Shown one piece after another: positions 21,804 through 33,487 of a stretch of 64,000 nucleotides of DNA (positions are counted from its first letter, which is position 1; every line of letters starts with the position of its first letter). A model generated the notes under the pieces. It made no database searches, was not told where the DNA came from, and saw only the letters and a list, made by a program, of their open reading frames with translations. Location: NCBI GenBank assembly GCA_033220425.1, contig CM065647.1:5394001-5458000 (forward strand), given 5' to 3'. The stretch comes from Lepraria neglecta. Taxonomy: Eukaryota; Ascomycota; Lecanoromycetes; Lecanorales; Stereocaulaceae. Made by a program: the position numbers and the translations under genes.

Positions 21804-22480
21804 TTTTGGTTGGGAATGGTGATTGCTGGGGCTTTGATGGGTGTCGGGTGTCTAGATTTGCTTCAACGTAGAAGCAGAGGTGAGTGTATGACGTTTGGGA
21901 CGCCAGCCCATTTGGAATCAAATTTTCTTTTTTGGATGAACAGGATTCGTTGGCTAAGACTTGTTTTGGGAGCATTTCAAAGCATATGATTGCGAACCAG
22001 CAATTTCGAAGAGACAGGCCATTCTTGCTCTAATGCGGCAAAATTCCAACAACGAAAATTTTCACGGTAAAAAGCTTAGATGTCTGGAGTTAGCTTACCT
22101 CGATAGCGGACAGAATTTCTTCTGCTTCATGAAATCCAGTGGCTTGAATTTGTGTTACTCTAGCTCGTGGCCAGCTCAAACGGCGAATGCTATTTCAGCA
22201 GAGTGCAGGAAGGGTACGTGTCAGAGCAGGATATGTGGGAGAAACGGTCAATTCTTCAATAATGAGATCAATCAGAAAGCCTTTTCAGAGAGCAGAACTC
22301 TAGGCATTATTCTTCGACTCCGTGCCTGTGTCCAAGGACAATACGCCAGCGCTAATTCCAATCCCTTCCAAGAAGTTCTTCCTAAGAACTACCCACCCGT
22401 ATGGAAATGACTGCTCCATGACACGACATAGAAGAGAAATTGTGCCGGCCATATTCCCAAACGCCTTGACATAATTTCAG
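21804..22480. other. intergenic; no gene supported
   Basis: A 149-codon plus-strand frame at 21961-22410 has no recognisable pattern and odd composition. I treat the interval as the 5' flank of the kinase relic and 3' flank of the coiled-coil gene. Confidence 0.35.
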
Positions 22481-23613
22481 TTAATGGCCTCTCCCAATGC
22501 CCATGCTGGCGGCGCTTTCGCCAACATGGACAGCGTCTTCTGCTTCGTCCGTGCCTGTGTGCCTTGCTTGTGGGCGCGTGCTAGCATTAGTGCTAACCGA
22601 CTCGCTTCTACCCAGACCTGGTTCTAACTGTCGGCGACTGCTAAGACTCCGCTCTAGCTCTCGTATACGCCTGCGCAAGGTCTCGTTTTCCCGCTTGACA
22701 ATCTCAAGCTCAGAACGGTGATGTGCGGCTTCCTCGTAGCGCTGAGTCGAAGGTACGTAGGACGAGCGAGCACTGCCAGGGTTTAATGGCTGCTGGGGCG
22801 ACGTTAGTTGGGCCTGCGAGGCTGAACCAGTCTGCCGATGCGTGTAGAGATTAGGGAAGTGGTCGCCTTGATAGAGCGAAGAGGATAAGGATGGCGAAGA
22901 GGCTTCCGATCGCCTGGAAGCAACGGAGCTCTGCCTGCTCAAAGACTCTCTTCGATACGTGTAAGGTGCCATGGTATCTCGTGGTGGAGCAACGCCTGAG
23001 GTCGTACTTCCAGCGACTCCTGCAGTTGTACCAACAGTACTTCCGCTTGTACCAGTGATTCCAGTGGCTGTAGTCGCAGCTGTATTCACACTACGAGCAC
23101 TCAAGCTGGATGATGATCGATGCCGCCGTGACGGGGTGGGATGACTGGGACCAGATATCAGATGGTTTGCGTTCTGATCTGTGGAGTCAGGGAGACCAGT
23201 AGAAGCGGAGGAGGTTGTCGAGGCGACGGAGGCAGACTGCTGGCGTAGTAGGGAGAGTTCGCGGGTCAAGCGATTGACGACAGCTTCTTGCTCCTTCTCA
23301 AGCTGCATGTGTAAATCGGCAGCGGTGAGGGGTCTGGGGTGACGAAGAGGTCCTGCACAGTATCGAATCAGCCCAAGTAGCTCACAGTTGGTGACTTCCT
23401 CGCGGACTTGGATCTCTTACCAGGCCCAACCCCAACTCCGGTGTTATCCATACTCGTAGGAGGTTCTCTGGATGTAAGAGAAGGCGAATGGGTACTATGC
23501 GGTGATAGAGGAGCTGGTGGAGGACCCATTGTTTCTGGAGCTTGTCGAGAGGAGGATGTAGGTCGGCGGGGAGTGTAGGGTGAGGGAGGTAAAGAGTTCA
23601 GGTCAGGAGCCAT
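22481..23613 (-). CDS. conserved fungal coiled-coil protein of unknown function
   Basis: Exons 23613..23421 and 23352..22481, joined in frame across a 68-nt intron (GTAAGA donor, GTGCAG acceptor), give 354 residues. The N-terminal 64 residues are Pro/Ser-rich and disordered. Immediately after the splice comes GPLRHPRPLTAADLHMQLEK, which I remember as a well-conserved block in filamentous fungi. It leads into a coiled coil (QEAVVNRLTRELSLLRQ, about 85-105). A long Ser/Thr-rich region follows, then a second coiled coil HRSELEIVKRENETLRRRI (about 285-315) that resembles a leucine-zipper without a basic region. It is probably a scaffold or cytoskeletal/nuclear adaptor, but I know no assigned function. 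Confidence 0.75.
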
Positions 23614-23692
23614 GGTTCAGTGCTATATCTCTGGGCTCGAGATACAGAAGTGAATCGGCGATCGTTTGTCAGGTCGCTGGTTCAGGGATCCA

Positions 23693-24363
23693 TCAGCGCT
23701 GAAAAGTTAGGCGTGGTTCAGCACTCCGTTGCCGATACTCTAGCTGTGAACATGTGCATTCGGCGATGTAGTTGCGGAGGGGTAGTTCAATGAAGAGGTG
23801 CCCCAAGGGCAAGAGGTAGTACGAGTGCGCAAGCACAGAGATAGCTTCAGCGGCGATCGTCCTGTCGATAAGGTCCAAGTACCGAATGAGCGGTTGAAAT
23901 AATTGAGGGGTTTGTAGAGGAGAAATTGTTGCGGCGGTTGGTTCGGCTGGAAAGAGTCGTTTCTGATTGCGTAGGTATCTCGTCAAGGCGGGTGGAGGTT
24001 TCGTGCATGAGACCCGATCTTTTCGGGAAAGCTTGGAGAACTTCCAAGACATCACCATTGATTCCTTGAACCCCAGCAACAACAAATAACAGTAGACCGC
24101 AATAACCTATCAACGAGCACATTCATCGGGAAGCATCACGCGCTCATGGTCTTATCATACAACCCGAGTTCCTTATCATCCAGCTCAATCCTGCTACGGG
24201 TATACTCCCATACTCTCCGCAGATGATGCTGACAGCGCATTGCTGCTACAAACGACGATAACGCTGGCTTGGGGATACTGTGAATAAGGTCAACACTGAT
24301 TGCTACAGATGCTGTAACCAAAGCAGTATCCGCGGCCAAGCTTCTCATTGCTTGATTGTTCAA
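23693..24363 (-). CDS. possible small gene, structure unresolved
   Basis: Two minus-strand frames sit between the coiled-coil gene and Sip5. One starts at ATG 24363 (75 codons, with [16 protein letters not shown]). The other is 23693-24085, with [20 protein letters not shown] and a Cys-containing end. Both have coding-like composition, but no splice pair I tried joins them in frame. They may be one gene with an unusual intron, two fragments, or chance frames in the Sip5 promoter. No family is recognised. Confidence 0.25.
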
Positions 24364-24400
24364 GTATCCTCCTCCAGCTCCGGCAGCTGGGTGCTACACA

Positions 24401-27094
24401 ATGGGCAACTCTGCCACCAAGGAGCAGCGTCCTTCGCCGGGACGCTTACGATCAACGGACGGTCAATCATACTCGTCTCCTGCAGGCTCAGGTCCAAATT
24501 CCCCATCGTATCCGCCGTCCCTCGAACGCCCTCCTTCACACCCGGTCTACAATGTGCGAGCAGGGAGAGGAAGCCGACCGGACCTCTCTTCGCTGCTCCA
24601 TATACGAAGCGGACCTCCCCCAGATACAACTGGACTCGAAGGTCGCAGGGAAAGCAAACAAGAAAGAGAGGCGAGGAAACTGGAAAAAGAACGAATTGCA
24701 AGAGAAAAGGAGCGTGAGCGTAGTATGCGCGAGGAACATGTTGATGGAGGCTACCTAGTCACGCAGGGAGTCTATACAGGAATTGAAGACTACAATAAAG
24801 GGGTTGTACGGCAGCTAATGGTATTATTGTCTCTACACTGGAATGCTACATAGACACTGACGAAAGCTTAGATCGAGCGGCGCGTAGCACCATTTTGGAG
24901 AGGCTTGAACGATCACTCAGACTCATGGACGGAGAATCAGCTTGTTGCTGCTGCCAGAGGACTGCCCATCCCTGCTCCTGATGAAATTCCCGTTGAAGAA
25001 GAACCAAAACTATACCCCAATGCGGAATCTGAGATGAAGACGCCAGCGAAAAATATCAACGGTTTAACGGTGCCCATATCTTCTAGAGCGCAGTCTTTCA
25101 CCTCGGACACTTCGTCAAATATCTCACCATCTCAGTCATCATTCCCTCCTGGGCCCGGAACTTTCCCTGAAGCCTCCCCGTCCGGATCTGCACTATTCAG
25201 GGGACGAGCCAAGACATTGGCGTCTCTCACCACCTCATCCAAAAATACTCAGGGTGATATAACTCCTCGAGAGATGCAACTTCCAAAAGACCCTTTCGTC
25301 AATGGCCAACAAATTGAAGCATATCTGTACAAAGACGCTTCTGAATGCCCAATCTGCTTTCTATTCTACCCTCCCTATTTGAACAAAACCCGATGCTGCG
25401 ATCAGGCAATCTGCTCCGAATGTTTTGTACAGATTAAGCGCCCAGATCCACATCCTCCTGAACATGCTGATCCAACGGCCCAACCACCACCGCCAACCGA
25501 GGAAGTTGTAGATCCTGAGGAATTGGTATCGGAGCCTGCGGCGTGCCCATTCTGCGTTCAGCCCGAGTTCGGCATCACGTACGATCCGCCGCCATTCCGT
25601 AGAGGACTGACCTATGTCAATCATTCCTCGACACATCCATTGGCCAATACGTCTTCTGCTATGTCTTCAGAGTCATCCCTGGCTTCTGCTATGAGCAACG
25701 GAGGTAGGATGTCGCCAACAAATGTTCCACGCCGGAGGACAACATCGATTTCTGCAACGTCTCCTTCAGTCATCACGACCGACAAAGTTCGCCCTGATTG
25801 GCATCAGAAGCTTGCTGCAGCAAGAGCTCATACGGCGAGACGGTCAGCAGCTGCTACTGCTTTGCATACTGCTGCCTATTTGATGGGTAATCGTGGCCAA
25901 GAGGGCGACGGTCGAACTCTGGGCGCCTTTGGAAGGCGAGGCATCCTACGACGAACAAGTGGCGCAGACAGCCCATCTGGAAACGCCCAAGCTCAGCTAA
26001 ATATGCTGGCACTGATGTCAGAAAGGTACGCAGCATCAAATGGGGCTAGAGCAGAGGACGGCGAACCGTCCATGACGCCAGGGCCACGAGGAAGTTCGAG
26101 GAGGAATAGGGTTGATGACTTGGAAGATATGATGATGATGGAGGCTATCCGATTAAGTCTTGCTTCAGAGGAAGACAGGCGGAAACGTGAAGAAAAGGAA
26201 GCCAAGAAGGAAGCCAAGAAGAAGGAGAAAGAGAACAAGAAAGCTGAAAAGGTTGCCAGGAAGACTGGTGTCTATCCGAGCAGCGCCAATCAAAGCAGTG
26301 CAGGCATCGACAGCACTTTGGGCGAGGCTTCTACTTCACAGGGTGATCTCTCTTCTTTTTCGGCAAAAGGAAAAGCTCCAGATCAAAGATTTGAGCAAGG
26401 CTCAACTACCAATCTCTTGGGCTCTACGGCAGGAGATCCGCAAGAACACCTCGAGCGAGCTCGTGCACAAATTTTACCCAACGATTCAGCAGCTTTCTCG
26501 TCTCCCTATTCTTCGTCACCTTACAGACCTTCGCATCTCAGAACGCTCTCTAATGCTTCGTCAACTGCCTCCTCCATCGAAGGCTCTGCTCCTGGATCTT
26601 TGAAGAGCGACATCCGTGGCCAAGGATCCTCATTTGATGTTTCTCCCAATGCCAGTGGGGTCAATATCCCTTCGGTAGGATCAGCACAAGATACCTACAT
26701 TTCAGGAACACCTCCCGGTGGCGGAGCAGGGATGGAGCCAATGTTCAATTTTCGCAGTCTAGCTGCAATGGTCGGTCATGACGACAAACTCAAAGACGCA
26801 AGTCTTGAAGAGGACGTTGGTGAAGGGCAGGCTTCCAATCACCAACAAGGTGAAAGCTCTGGCAGTCTTAATGCCGAATCCGACACAAAGGCTTCAAGTG
26901 CAACTACAACACACGACAACTCGAGATTACCGCTAGATGGCACAGCTGAACAAACGACTGATGCTTCTAATATGGAAGTACCCAGCTTCAAGATTACAGC
27001 ATCATCTCGAACAAATTCGGACTTTGATGACACAAAGCACGCCGCAATGCGAGACGAACATATATCACGAGATGATATACACGCTTCATCATGA
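24401..27094 (+). CDS. sip5: Sip5-like RING-type protein
   Basis: Exons 24401..24820 and 24872..27094 (51-nt intron ending CTTAG) encode 880 residues. The N-terminus MGNSATKE has Gly2 and Ser/Thr at positions 5-6, a possible N-myristoylation site. A basic, Glu/Lys-rich helix (about 85-120) precedes the conserved [18 protein letters not shown]-x-Q-LVAAARG and IPAPDEIP blocks. A RING-like zinc module follows at about residues 285-370 (ECPICF, then [12 protein letters not shown], then [14 protein letters not shown]). The C-terminal half is Ser-rich with a long [13 protein letters not shown] coiled segment. Yeast Sip5 binds the Snf1 kinase and the Reg1/Glc7 phosphatase and links glucose signalling to the cytosol and membrane. 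The filamentous orthologues are longer, as here. The gene is intact. Confidence 0.9.
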
Positions 27095-27559
27095 GGGTAT
27101 GGATGAATGACGGGGCATACAGTTGACTGTGCTTGGCACCAGGTCTCCATTCAGGAAGGCGTTAAGGGGTTGTATAGAGGTTCATAGTCTTTTTGGTTAC
27201 ATATGAGGAGCATTAAGGGAAAACCCTCTCTATGCATGGTGGATCTATCATTTTGGGCCCTTGGGAAACACTGTCTGCCTCGAAATCATACATTCTAGTC
27301 AAGAACGAGGAATATATCGGATTTCCCGCTCACCTCAAACCCAAGCCCTCTGTGGCAAGAAGTGGAAATAATTCACTATCAAGTTTTGAGGCTGCCTCAG
27401 CCACACGGAATGACGTCGGGTCAGTTCCTCACCACGCTTCTTGGCCACCTTTTTGAACAACATTCTCTACATAAACAACACCTCTAAACCCAAACATTCC
27501 AACAACCTAAGTACCTACCTACCATTCAGAAAATCCTTGAACATCAACCAAAGCACATC
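27095..27559. other. promoter interval of the Vip1-like gene
   Basis: 465 bp between two plus-strand genes. A CCTACCTACC stretch and an AAACAACACC-rich leader precede ATG 27560. Nothing else is seen. Confidence 0.4.
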
Positions 27560-28618
27560 ATGTCGTCCACAGTCGTTCATGTAAGCCTCATGCCAACCCC
27601 ACCTCGAAGGCTCTAGGCGCTGACTTCTTGGTCTAGGTCAAGAACATTGCTCACCAGACAAGCGAGAAAGAAGTGAGAGACTTCTTCAGCTTTTGGTAAG
27701 GCTCCTTCTACAGCCCTAAGGCTCCTAATTTTTATTGACATTCCACAGCGGCAAAATCACGTCCCTCTCCGTTACTCCCACCTCTGAAGCCGCAGATAGC
27801 CAAAGCGCAACTGTCACCTTCGAGAAAGAAACGTGAGCACCCATACCTTCCTCTCCACTGTCAGCACATACTAACCACCTCCCAGCGCCGCAAAAACCGC
27901 CCTCCTCCTCGACAACACCCAACTTGGCTCCTCCCAAGTCTCCGTCTCCAGCGCAGCCGGCATCTCCGAGCTCGCAGGCTCCAACAACGAAGAAGAACCC
28001 CGCGAAGGCCACGACATCTCGCAAGAAGACAAGCCCCGATCCCGGATCGTAGCGGAGTATCTCGCCCACGGCTACGTCCTCAGCGACGCCGCCCTTCAGC
28101 GCGCCATCGCCCTGGACAACAAGCACGGCGTCTCCAGCCGCTTCACCAACGCCCTCGCAAACTTCGATGCTAAATACAAGGCAACCGATAAAGCGAAGGG
28201 ACTCGATGAGTCTTATGGCGTGACGAACAAGGCCTATAGCGTCTGGGGTGGTCTCAATTCTTACTATGAGAAAGCTATAGGGACGCCCACTGGGCAGAAG
28301 CTCGCGAGTTTCTATACGCAGACGGATAAGCAGGTTCGTGACATCCATACTGAGGCGAGACGTTTGGCGGATATGAAGAGCGGAAAGAGCAGTGGTAGTA
28401 TGGAGCAGAATGCGCAGTCTATGAAGAATGTGCAGGGCACGGAGAAGACTACGTGTCAGTGTGGGGGCAATACGGGAACTTGTCCTTGTGAGGAGGGGAA
28501 GTGTGATTGTAGTGGGTGCTCGAAGGCTGAGATTACTGGGGAGAAGAGCGCGACTGGGCCGGCGGATACGGTTGCTGCTACCAGTGGGGTGGAGCCGCTG
28601 CCTGAGAAGACTACCTAG
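27560..28618 (+). CDS. Vip1-like RRM protein with a metallothionein-like C-terminus
   Basis: Four exons (27560..27580, 27637..27695, 27749..27832, 27886..28618) give 298 residues. The first exon has only seven codons, and every junction keeps frame. An RRM spans about residues 5-78 (VHVKNIAHQTSEKEVRDFF as RNP2 region, SATVTFEKETAAKTALLL as the RNP1-like strand). A conserved Vip1-type segment follows: RSRIVAEYLAHGYVLSDAAL (about 110-130), DNKHGVSSRF and a helical SYYEKAIGTPTGQKLASFY. Near the C-terminus, residues 245-268 read CQCGGNTGTCPCEEGKCDCS plus GCSK, seven cysteines as C-x-C pairs. The first half predicts an RNA-binding protein like S. pombe Vip1. The tail has the cysteine spacing of Neurospora-type copper metallothionein, implying metal binding. 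Vip1 homologues I remember lack it. Confidence 0.85.
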
Positions 28619-29357
28619 GGACATGCTAAAATGTGGTGCTGGGATGAGGTGCTTTCTCATGTGATTGGGTGGGGCTTGCGAGCGTGATGGTTATGAGCAA
28701 TTGCACGAAAGAAAACTAGTCAATTAGCATCTGGCTTGATACGAAAATTGATGACTTTTACCATGAAGCTGTGCGTTCATTGCATCTCCCAGAGAGTCTC
28801 GCTGGATGCACTGCCTTATTTGTCTATCTGAATTTTATCGATCTCCTACCTTTTTCTACACTATTTACTCTGCTTCTAGAGCTTGGCCCTTTCAGGCGGC
28901 CGATGAAAACTTGTTTGCTTGTGTTGTAGGTTCTCTAGACCTGAATATACACCGCTCTTGGGGCTTCCCAAATTAATACTTTGTTCGGGGATACTGTTCC
29001 TTGATACTGTTCCCTATGTAAACATAATCGGCTCAAGATGCACTCCTCCCATAGCATCTTGCACATAGAACCCATGAAGAGCAAGAACAAAATTTGATGA
29101 GTCCGTGTTGCTAGAATGGCTTGTACAACTATCTCCACCCAGCGTTTAAGAACTGAACGGTCCATCCCCAACCATACTTGCAAAAACTAGACTCAAGCCT
29201 CAAACCTATCGAGAACAACCAACGACCTTGTAAACCCCAAATCAAACCAAGAGTCACTATATCACCAAACCAAATTAATCCAGAGCATTCATCAAGCCAT
29301 AGGGATTCTGGCACAGACCGAGTCTTGCATGTACCCTTGCCGTGCTATGTTTCCGTC
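28619..29357. other. intergenic between Vip1-like and peptide genes (tail to tail)
   Basis: This 739-bp stretch holds the two 3' flanks. A short direct repeat, ATACTGTTCC, occurs twice near 28989 and 29004. No gene is recognised. Confidence 0.4.
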
Positions 29358-29776
29358 TTACTTTTCCGTTGGCGGGCAAGAGGAGCCACATGGAGGAGGG
29401 GGCGGCACAACGTTCGGACTCTTACCCACCCCTCCATGGCAGTGGCAGGGTGCGGTGGAACCCAGGGAGCACGGCTTCCCTTTGTCGCATCTCCCCTCGC
29501 AGCCGGCGTTTTCGGCTTCGCGCTTTTCGAGGTCGCTGGCCCAGGGGTGGGCAGTGTTGCGGGAGATCTAGCTGTCCGATGTTAGTAAAGCAGAGGTTGG
29601 GCGGGCATATAGAGGCCTAGTCTGCTCGTTTATGGGTGCGCGAAGTGAAGTGGTTATGGATAGGTGGTCCTTACTAGGTCTTCGGTGGTGATCATGCTTT
29701 TATCTTCGGCGAGAAGAGCACTGATGCTAGTCGTGAGGATGGCAAGGGCTGCAGGCGAGATGGAGAGAAGCTTCGT
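29358..29776 (-). CDS. small Cys-rich secretory peptide precursor with an ACG start
   Basis: Exons 29776..29675 and 29567..29358 (107-nt intron, GTAAGG donor, GCTAG acceptor) give 103 codons ending in TAA. The frame opens KLLSISPAALAILTTSISA, a classic signal peptide, but the codon in the start position (29776..29774) is ACG, preceded by a good CAAC context. A TATAAAA box (29898-29905) lies about 120 nt upstream, as for a real promoter. After the signal comes a propeptide ending LEKREAEN, i.e. a Kex2 Lys-Arg site followed by Ste13-type Glu-Ala. The mature part (about 48 residues) has seven Cys (GCEGRC, PC, PCHC, PPPPPC, SSC) and a Pro run. Alternatives: ATG lost to ACG (dead gene), near-cognate initiation, or a start in an unseen upstream exon. 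Function is unknown; it looks like a secreted peptide or effector. Confidence 0.5.
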
Positions 29777-29897
29777 GTTGATGTTGAGGGATTGGAAAAG
29801 GTAGCCTATGGTCGTTCTTGGTACTGTTAAGGTTGTATATTGGGGATTGAGATGAGCTATGGGACAATAGGCTCGAGTATCGAGGAGAAGCAGTAGG

Positions 29898-29905
29898 TTT
29901 TTATA
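29898..29905 (-). promoter_or_regulatory. TATA box of the Cys-rich peptide gene
   Basis: The minus strand reads GGATATAAAAACC here. It is 122 nt upstream of the ACG at the expected start. The leader between them is C/A-rich, as in fungal 5' UTRs. Confidence 0.5.
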
Positions 29906-30643
29906 TCCAGTTCTCTAGCCAGCTGCCTGGCGAGAGGATGATATGAAGTTGGGCTAGACATGGCAGAATGACACATAAACGCGCCCTCGGGGCATTCGAA
30001 GCGAAGCACCAAGGCCAGACAGCACACAAATTCACTTGTATTTTGGACTGAGACCAACTCTGTATAAATATAGGCCGCGAGGTTGAAAGCAATTTGCTCG
30101 TTTCCCCCCACGCGAGCGTTGCACGGACCTATGGTGGTGAAGGACCCTTCTTTATGGTAAGACATCAAGAGTGAGCATCCTTCAAGGAAGGCCTAGATTA
30201 CGTGGGAGTGCAGAGGTGGGAGATCTTCCCAACGAGAAAATGCCAAGAGCAAAGTAAGACATTTAATATACTATTAATGATAAGGGGTCAGAGATCTCTT
30301 TGCGCCGAGAGGCCAAGCACAAACGCCCGGCTGCTAATAGTACCAATATTAGGGGCTGAGGCAAGCCACGGTCCACTTATGAGACTGTGCTGTTGAAGTG
30401 ATACTGCTGTATGAATGCCTTGTTAATTGTGCGAGTGACGTTCTTTGCAGTAGCAACGGACAAGTACCGATGCTACACACGTTGCAGAAGAGTGAGCATG
30501 TAACAAGCCAAAATAGAAGAACCACACGCGACACTGGTCGAGAGGCACCACTGTTACTTCAAATGTAGAGGACTAAGAGTCCAGCAGCTAGCAATCAGCG
30601 CCACCATCGCTCATTATCGTCCAGGTAGCTAAGAGACAGCCAA

Positions 30644-30664
30644 TGGACTTTGAACTAAAGTCCA
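30644..30664. repeat. 8-bp perfect inverted repeat with 5-nt loop
   Basis: TGGACTTT, loop GAACT, then AAAGTCCA. It could be an operator-like site or chance; no gene is adjacent. Confidence 0.5.
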
Positions 30665-31404
30665 GGCCCCTCTGCTAGGAATATGGGGTAATATTTGCTT
30701 CACAAGCGAGAGACTAGTAGAGATGTCTTGCCAAGAGAAGACAGCCAGCAGCAGTTCAAGCCATAATAAGCATACGCAACCCTACCGTTGATAAAGGTCT
30801 CTGCCAAGCCGAGAAAGCAAACGAAACGCAGTCACTGACACTTGATGAAACCGCCGCTAAGAGGTACCAGGGCCCCATTACTAGCCAATGAGACAGTGCG
30901 GACGGCGTGTGGCGATTTTAAGAGTCTTCGGCAGGCTGGTCGGCCAAAATTTTGACTTGCTTCAGGGATCGCCGACACGCTTGCCACACGGACACGACGA
31001 CTGCGGAAAATCAGTGGCGGCAGCCGACATGTAAGGGATCCCAGACTGGAGGCATGCTCAGGCATCAGGGTCGGCACGAATACGGACCCCTTATCAATAT
31101 CTAGCAACCTGAAAACAGGCGTAGGTGCACCATGAGAAGGTGTACACGTAAGATGTCTCAATACTTTGGAACCTTTCAAAATGCATCTCAAGCTTGAGAA
31201 TCTGGACGTGCATACGTAACTAGGGGGTTTCTGCCTGTCGATATGCGTAGAAATTCAAAAGTAAGTCAACATAGGTAGAGAATAAAGGCCATCGAAGTAG
31301 TAGTTGGAGTTGAATTAGCGCGTCACGTGCCAGCGAGATTTAGGCTTGGCGCCATAATTCTTTACAGCATCCCAGTCGAAAGCGAACCTTTCCCTACCAT
31401 CATC

Positions 31405-32865
31405 ATGGCTCCCGCGAGTCGAATTGGTGCCATTGCATCGCGAACATCACTACACACCACATCTGGCTCCTCCTACACCTGCCTACAATGCCGACTTCTC
31501 AGCTACAGAGCAGCTCAAAAGTCGAACTCATCAACTAAACACCTCCCTTCCCGCCGGCACGCCAGTGGCTTCATCAACACCGAGAAATGGCGTAAGAAGA
31601 TATGGGGCTCTGAAAACCCTCCGGGCCAGGAAGATCCATATGGTGCACCGGGTGCGCTCGATCAGAGGAGGAGAGAGCAAGGGGTAGAAGATCCAGAGCA
31701 GAGCGCGAAGGAGGTTGAAACCAGTGTGGAGGATCCTGATGATGTGGAAGAGGACGTCACGCCTAGAGGACCCCACTACAAGCGTGCGACTACGTGGGAA
31801 GGCCTGGAGAGGGTAGGATACAGAAATTGGGGTAAGGAGCAGTTTGATGAAAATTATCCGTTTGAAGGGTTCGTTATACTTGATAAGGAAATCCCTCAAT
31901 AAACTAATCTAGAGCAACAGATTTATGGACCCCAAGCTAGAGAGTCGAGAGAAGATAGTCACAGCCGTCCATCGCGCACTCGTCGAAGTCTTTGCCTTGA
32001 AACAAGCGGATTTTCCTCTGGTGATGGATTATGACGCTGGCGATGTTTTTCTCGACAATGTTGATGACTTCTTGCTACGGCTTGCGAAGGAGGCAAGATT
32101 CGAGATAGATGCCACTGGAGAGGGACATTTGGTTCTGGAAGATCAGGAGTTGCAGGAAATAATTGTTGGGTCAGTTACTCCAAGGGAAGATGCAGACGAA
32201 GAAGATGAGGACTCGGAGGACGATATACAATACGTAGAAGAGAGGGAGGAGGACAGAAACCTCAAAGAAGGAGAAAATTCGGAACGATTGGCACAGAAGG
32301 AGGTGGGTGATGCTAGCCGCTTGGAGACCTCTTCGCCAGCTATCGAACCTCAAGTAGTCGAGATCGAGAGTCCCGCGGAGTTTGAAACCTCCGACCAACC
32401 CGTCACCGATGAGATTCCTAATCCTTCCAGCATCCCGGATCGCCTTCTACCGCCTGTGGATAACCACTGGCGCAACGTGTCCTTGAGAAATCCGGAGATC
32501 AAGTTCGCAGTAAGTTATGGCGAGCACTTAGACCCTCGCCCACTAACACTTTTCAGGTTCTCAAGCGTGTCATGCAATTGACCGGCATACGCATCCCAGA
32601 TCCAGACATTGCAAATATCACGAACCCAAAATTGCTACTCGCTCATCTCGTCAAGAAACCCAAACCCAAGAAGCTGGCCGAAAACCTCCTCGCGAACGAA
32701 GTAGCAGAACTTCCGAATGTCCAAATATGGGAACGGAGATACACCCCCATTCACAAAGAAAAAGAGATTGGAAGATGGAAGATTATAGAGCAAGAGTTGG
32801 AGAAGCGAGGCTTGCCAGCCACTGGTGACCGTATTGGAAGCAGGAGTGAAGCACTGAATGTCTGA
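31405..32865 (+). CDS. mrpl50: mitochondrial large ribosomal subunit protein L50
   Basis: Exons 31405..31868, 31921..32509 and 32557..32865 give 453 residues. The first donor is the weak GTTCGT, chosen because it joins ENYPFEG to FMDPKLES in frame; the second is GTAAGT. The N-terminus (RIGAIASRTSLHTTSGS) is basic and Ser-rich, a mitochondrial targeting sequence, followed by a C-x2-C (TCLQCR) and an HRALVEVFALKQA block. The C-terminal domain has VLKRVMQLTGIRIPDPDI, KKPKPKKLAENL and TPIHKEKEIGRWKIIEQELE, the signature I recall for fungal MRP-L50 (39S L50-related). A long acidic, low-complexity insert (about 245-330) separates the parts. It acts in the mitochondrial ribosome. Intact. Confidence 0.85.
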
Positions 32866-33487
32866 GGGCCGCGCTGTGAAGGACTGCGAGCACATTAATC
32901 ACTACGAAGCTCGTCGCCCCTGCCAGGTATCCCAATCTGCCCCGGATTATTCACAGCCTCGTTATATACATGACGGAGGCATAAGTATTGGCAGCTCGAT
33001 CCCACTGCCAAATTCGCGCCCACTGGCTGAGACAACGCCAAGACCCCGACCTATCAGCAACGAATCTGGCAGCCATAGCCCACACCACCACAATTATCTC
33101 CAACACTTCTGAAACGCGCCCGGAACCCATAAGAAACTGTCAGATCCTCCACCACGTGCCCTAACCTAGAACCGCCGGACTATGCCTTAGTTGATACAAT
33201 TAACAGTACTGCGGACGATCTCCGTTCTCATTTCGCTAAGAGGCGCAGTCAACAGAAGGATGACTGCTATGCTACTGATTCCAGATCCGTTAGAAATCCG
33301 TTTGTTGCTTCTCGTACCTAATCATATAACTTGGCAGAATTCCTCCTGCTGTGTTTTTCTCAATTCCCTTTCGTACCTTTCCTGTCCTTCCTTCTACCAT
33401 TGCCGGCCATCTTACTATCGTTGCTGTCTTTCCAACCTAACATTGCAGCTTTCCAATCTACAATTTTGCCCTACCTATACGCGCAAG
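32866..33487. other. intergenic, promoter of the secreted protein gene
   Basis: A pyrimidine-rich leader (CTTTCC..CTGTCC) precedes ATG 33488. No other feature is seen in these 622 bp. Confidence 0.4.

Larger units (their letters stand above)
29777..31404. other. 1.6-kb intergenic region
   Basis: The left end holds the peptide gene's promoter. A perfect 8-bp inverted repeat lies at 30644-30664. Frames of about 100-120 codons on the minus strand (29857-30168, 30832-31191) show no family pattern. No gene is called. Confidence 0.4.

Noticed and set aside
27725-28660. 311-codon minus-strand frame
   Set aside because: It lies antisense across the Vip1-like exons, is Ser/Arg/Leu-rich low complexity and has no domain. 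It is a shadow of the real gene.
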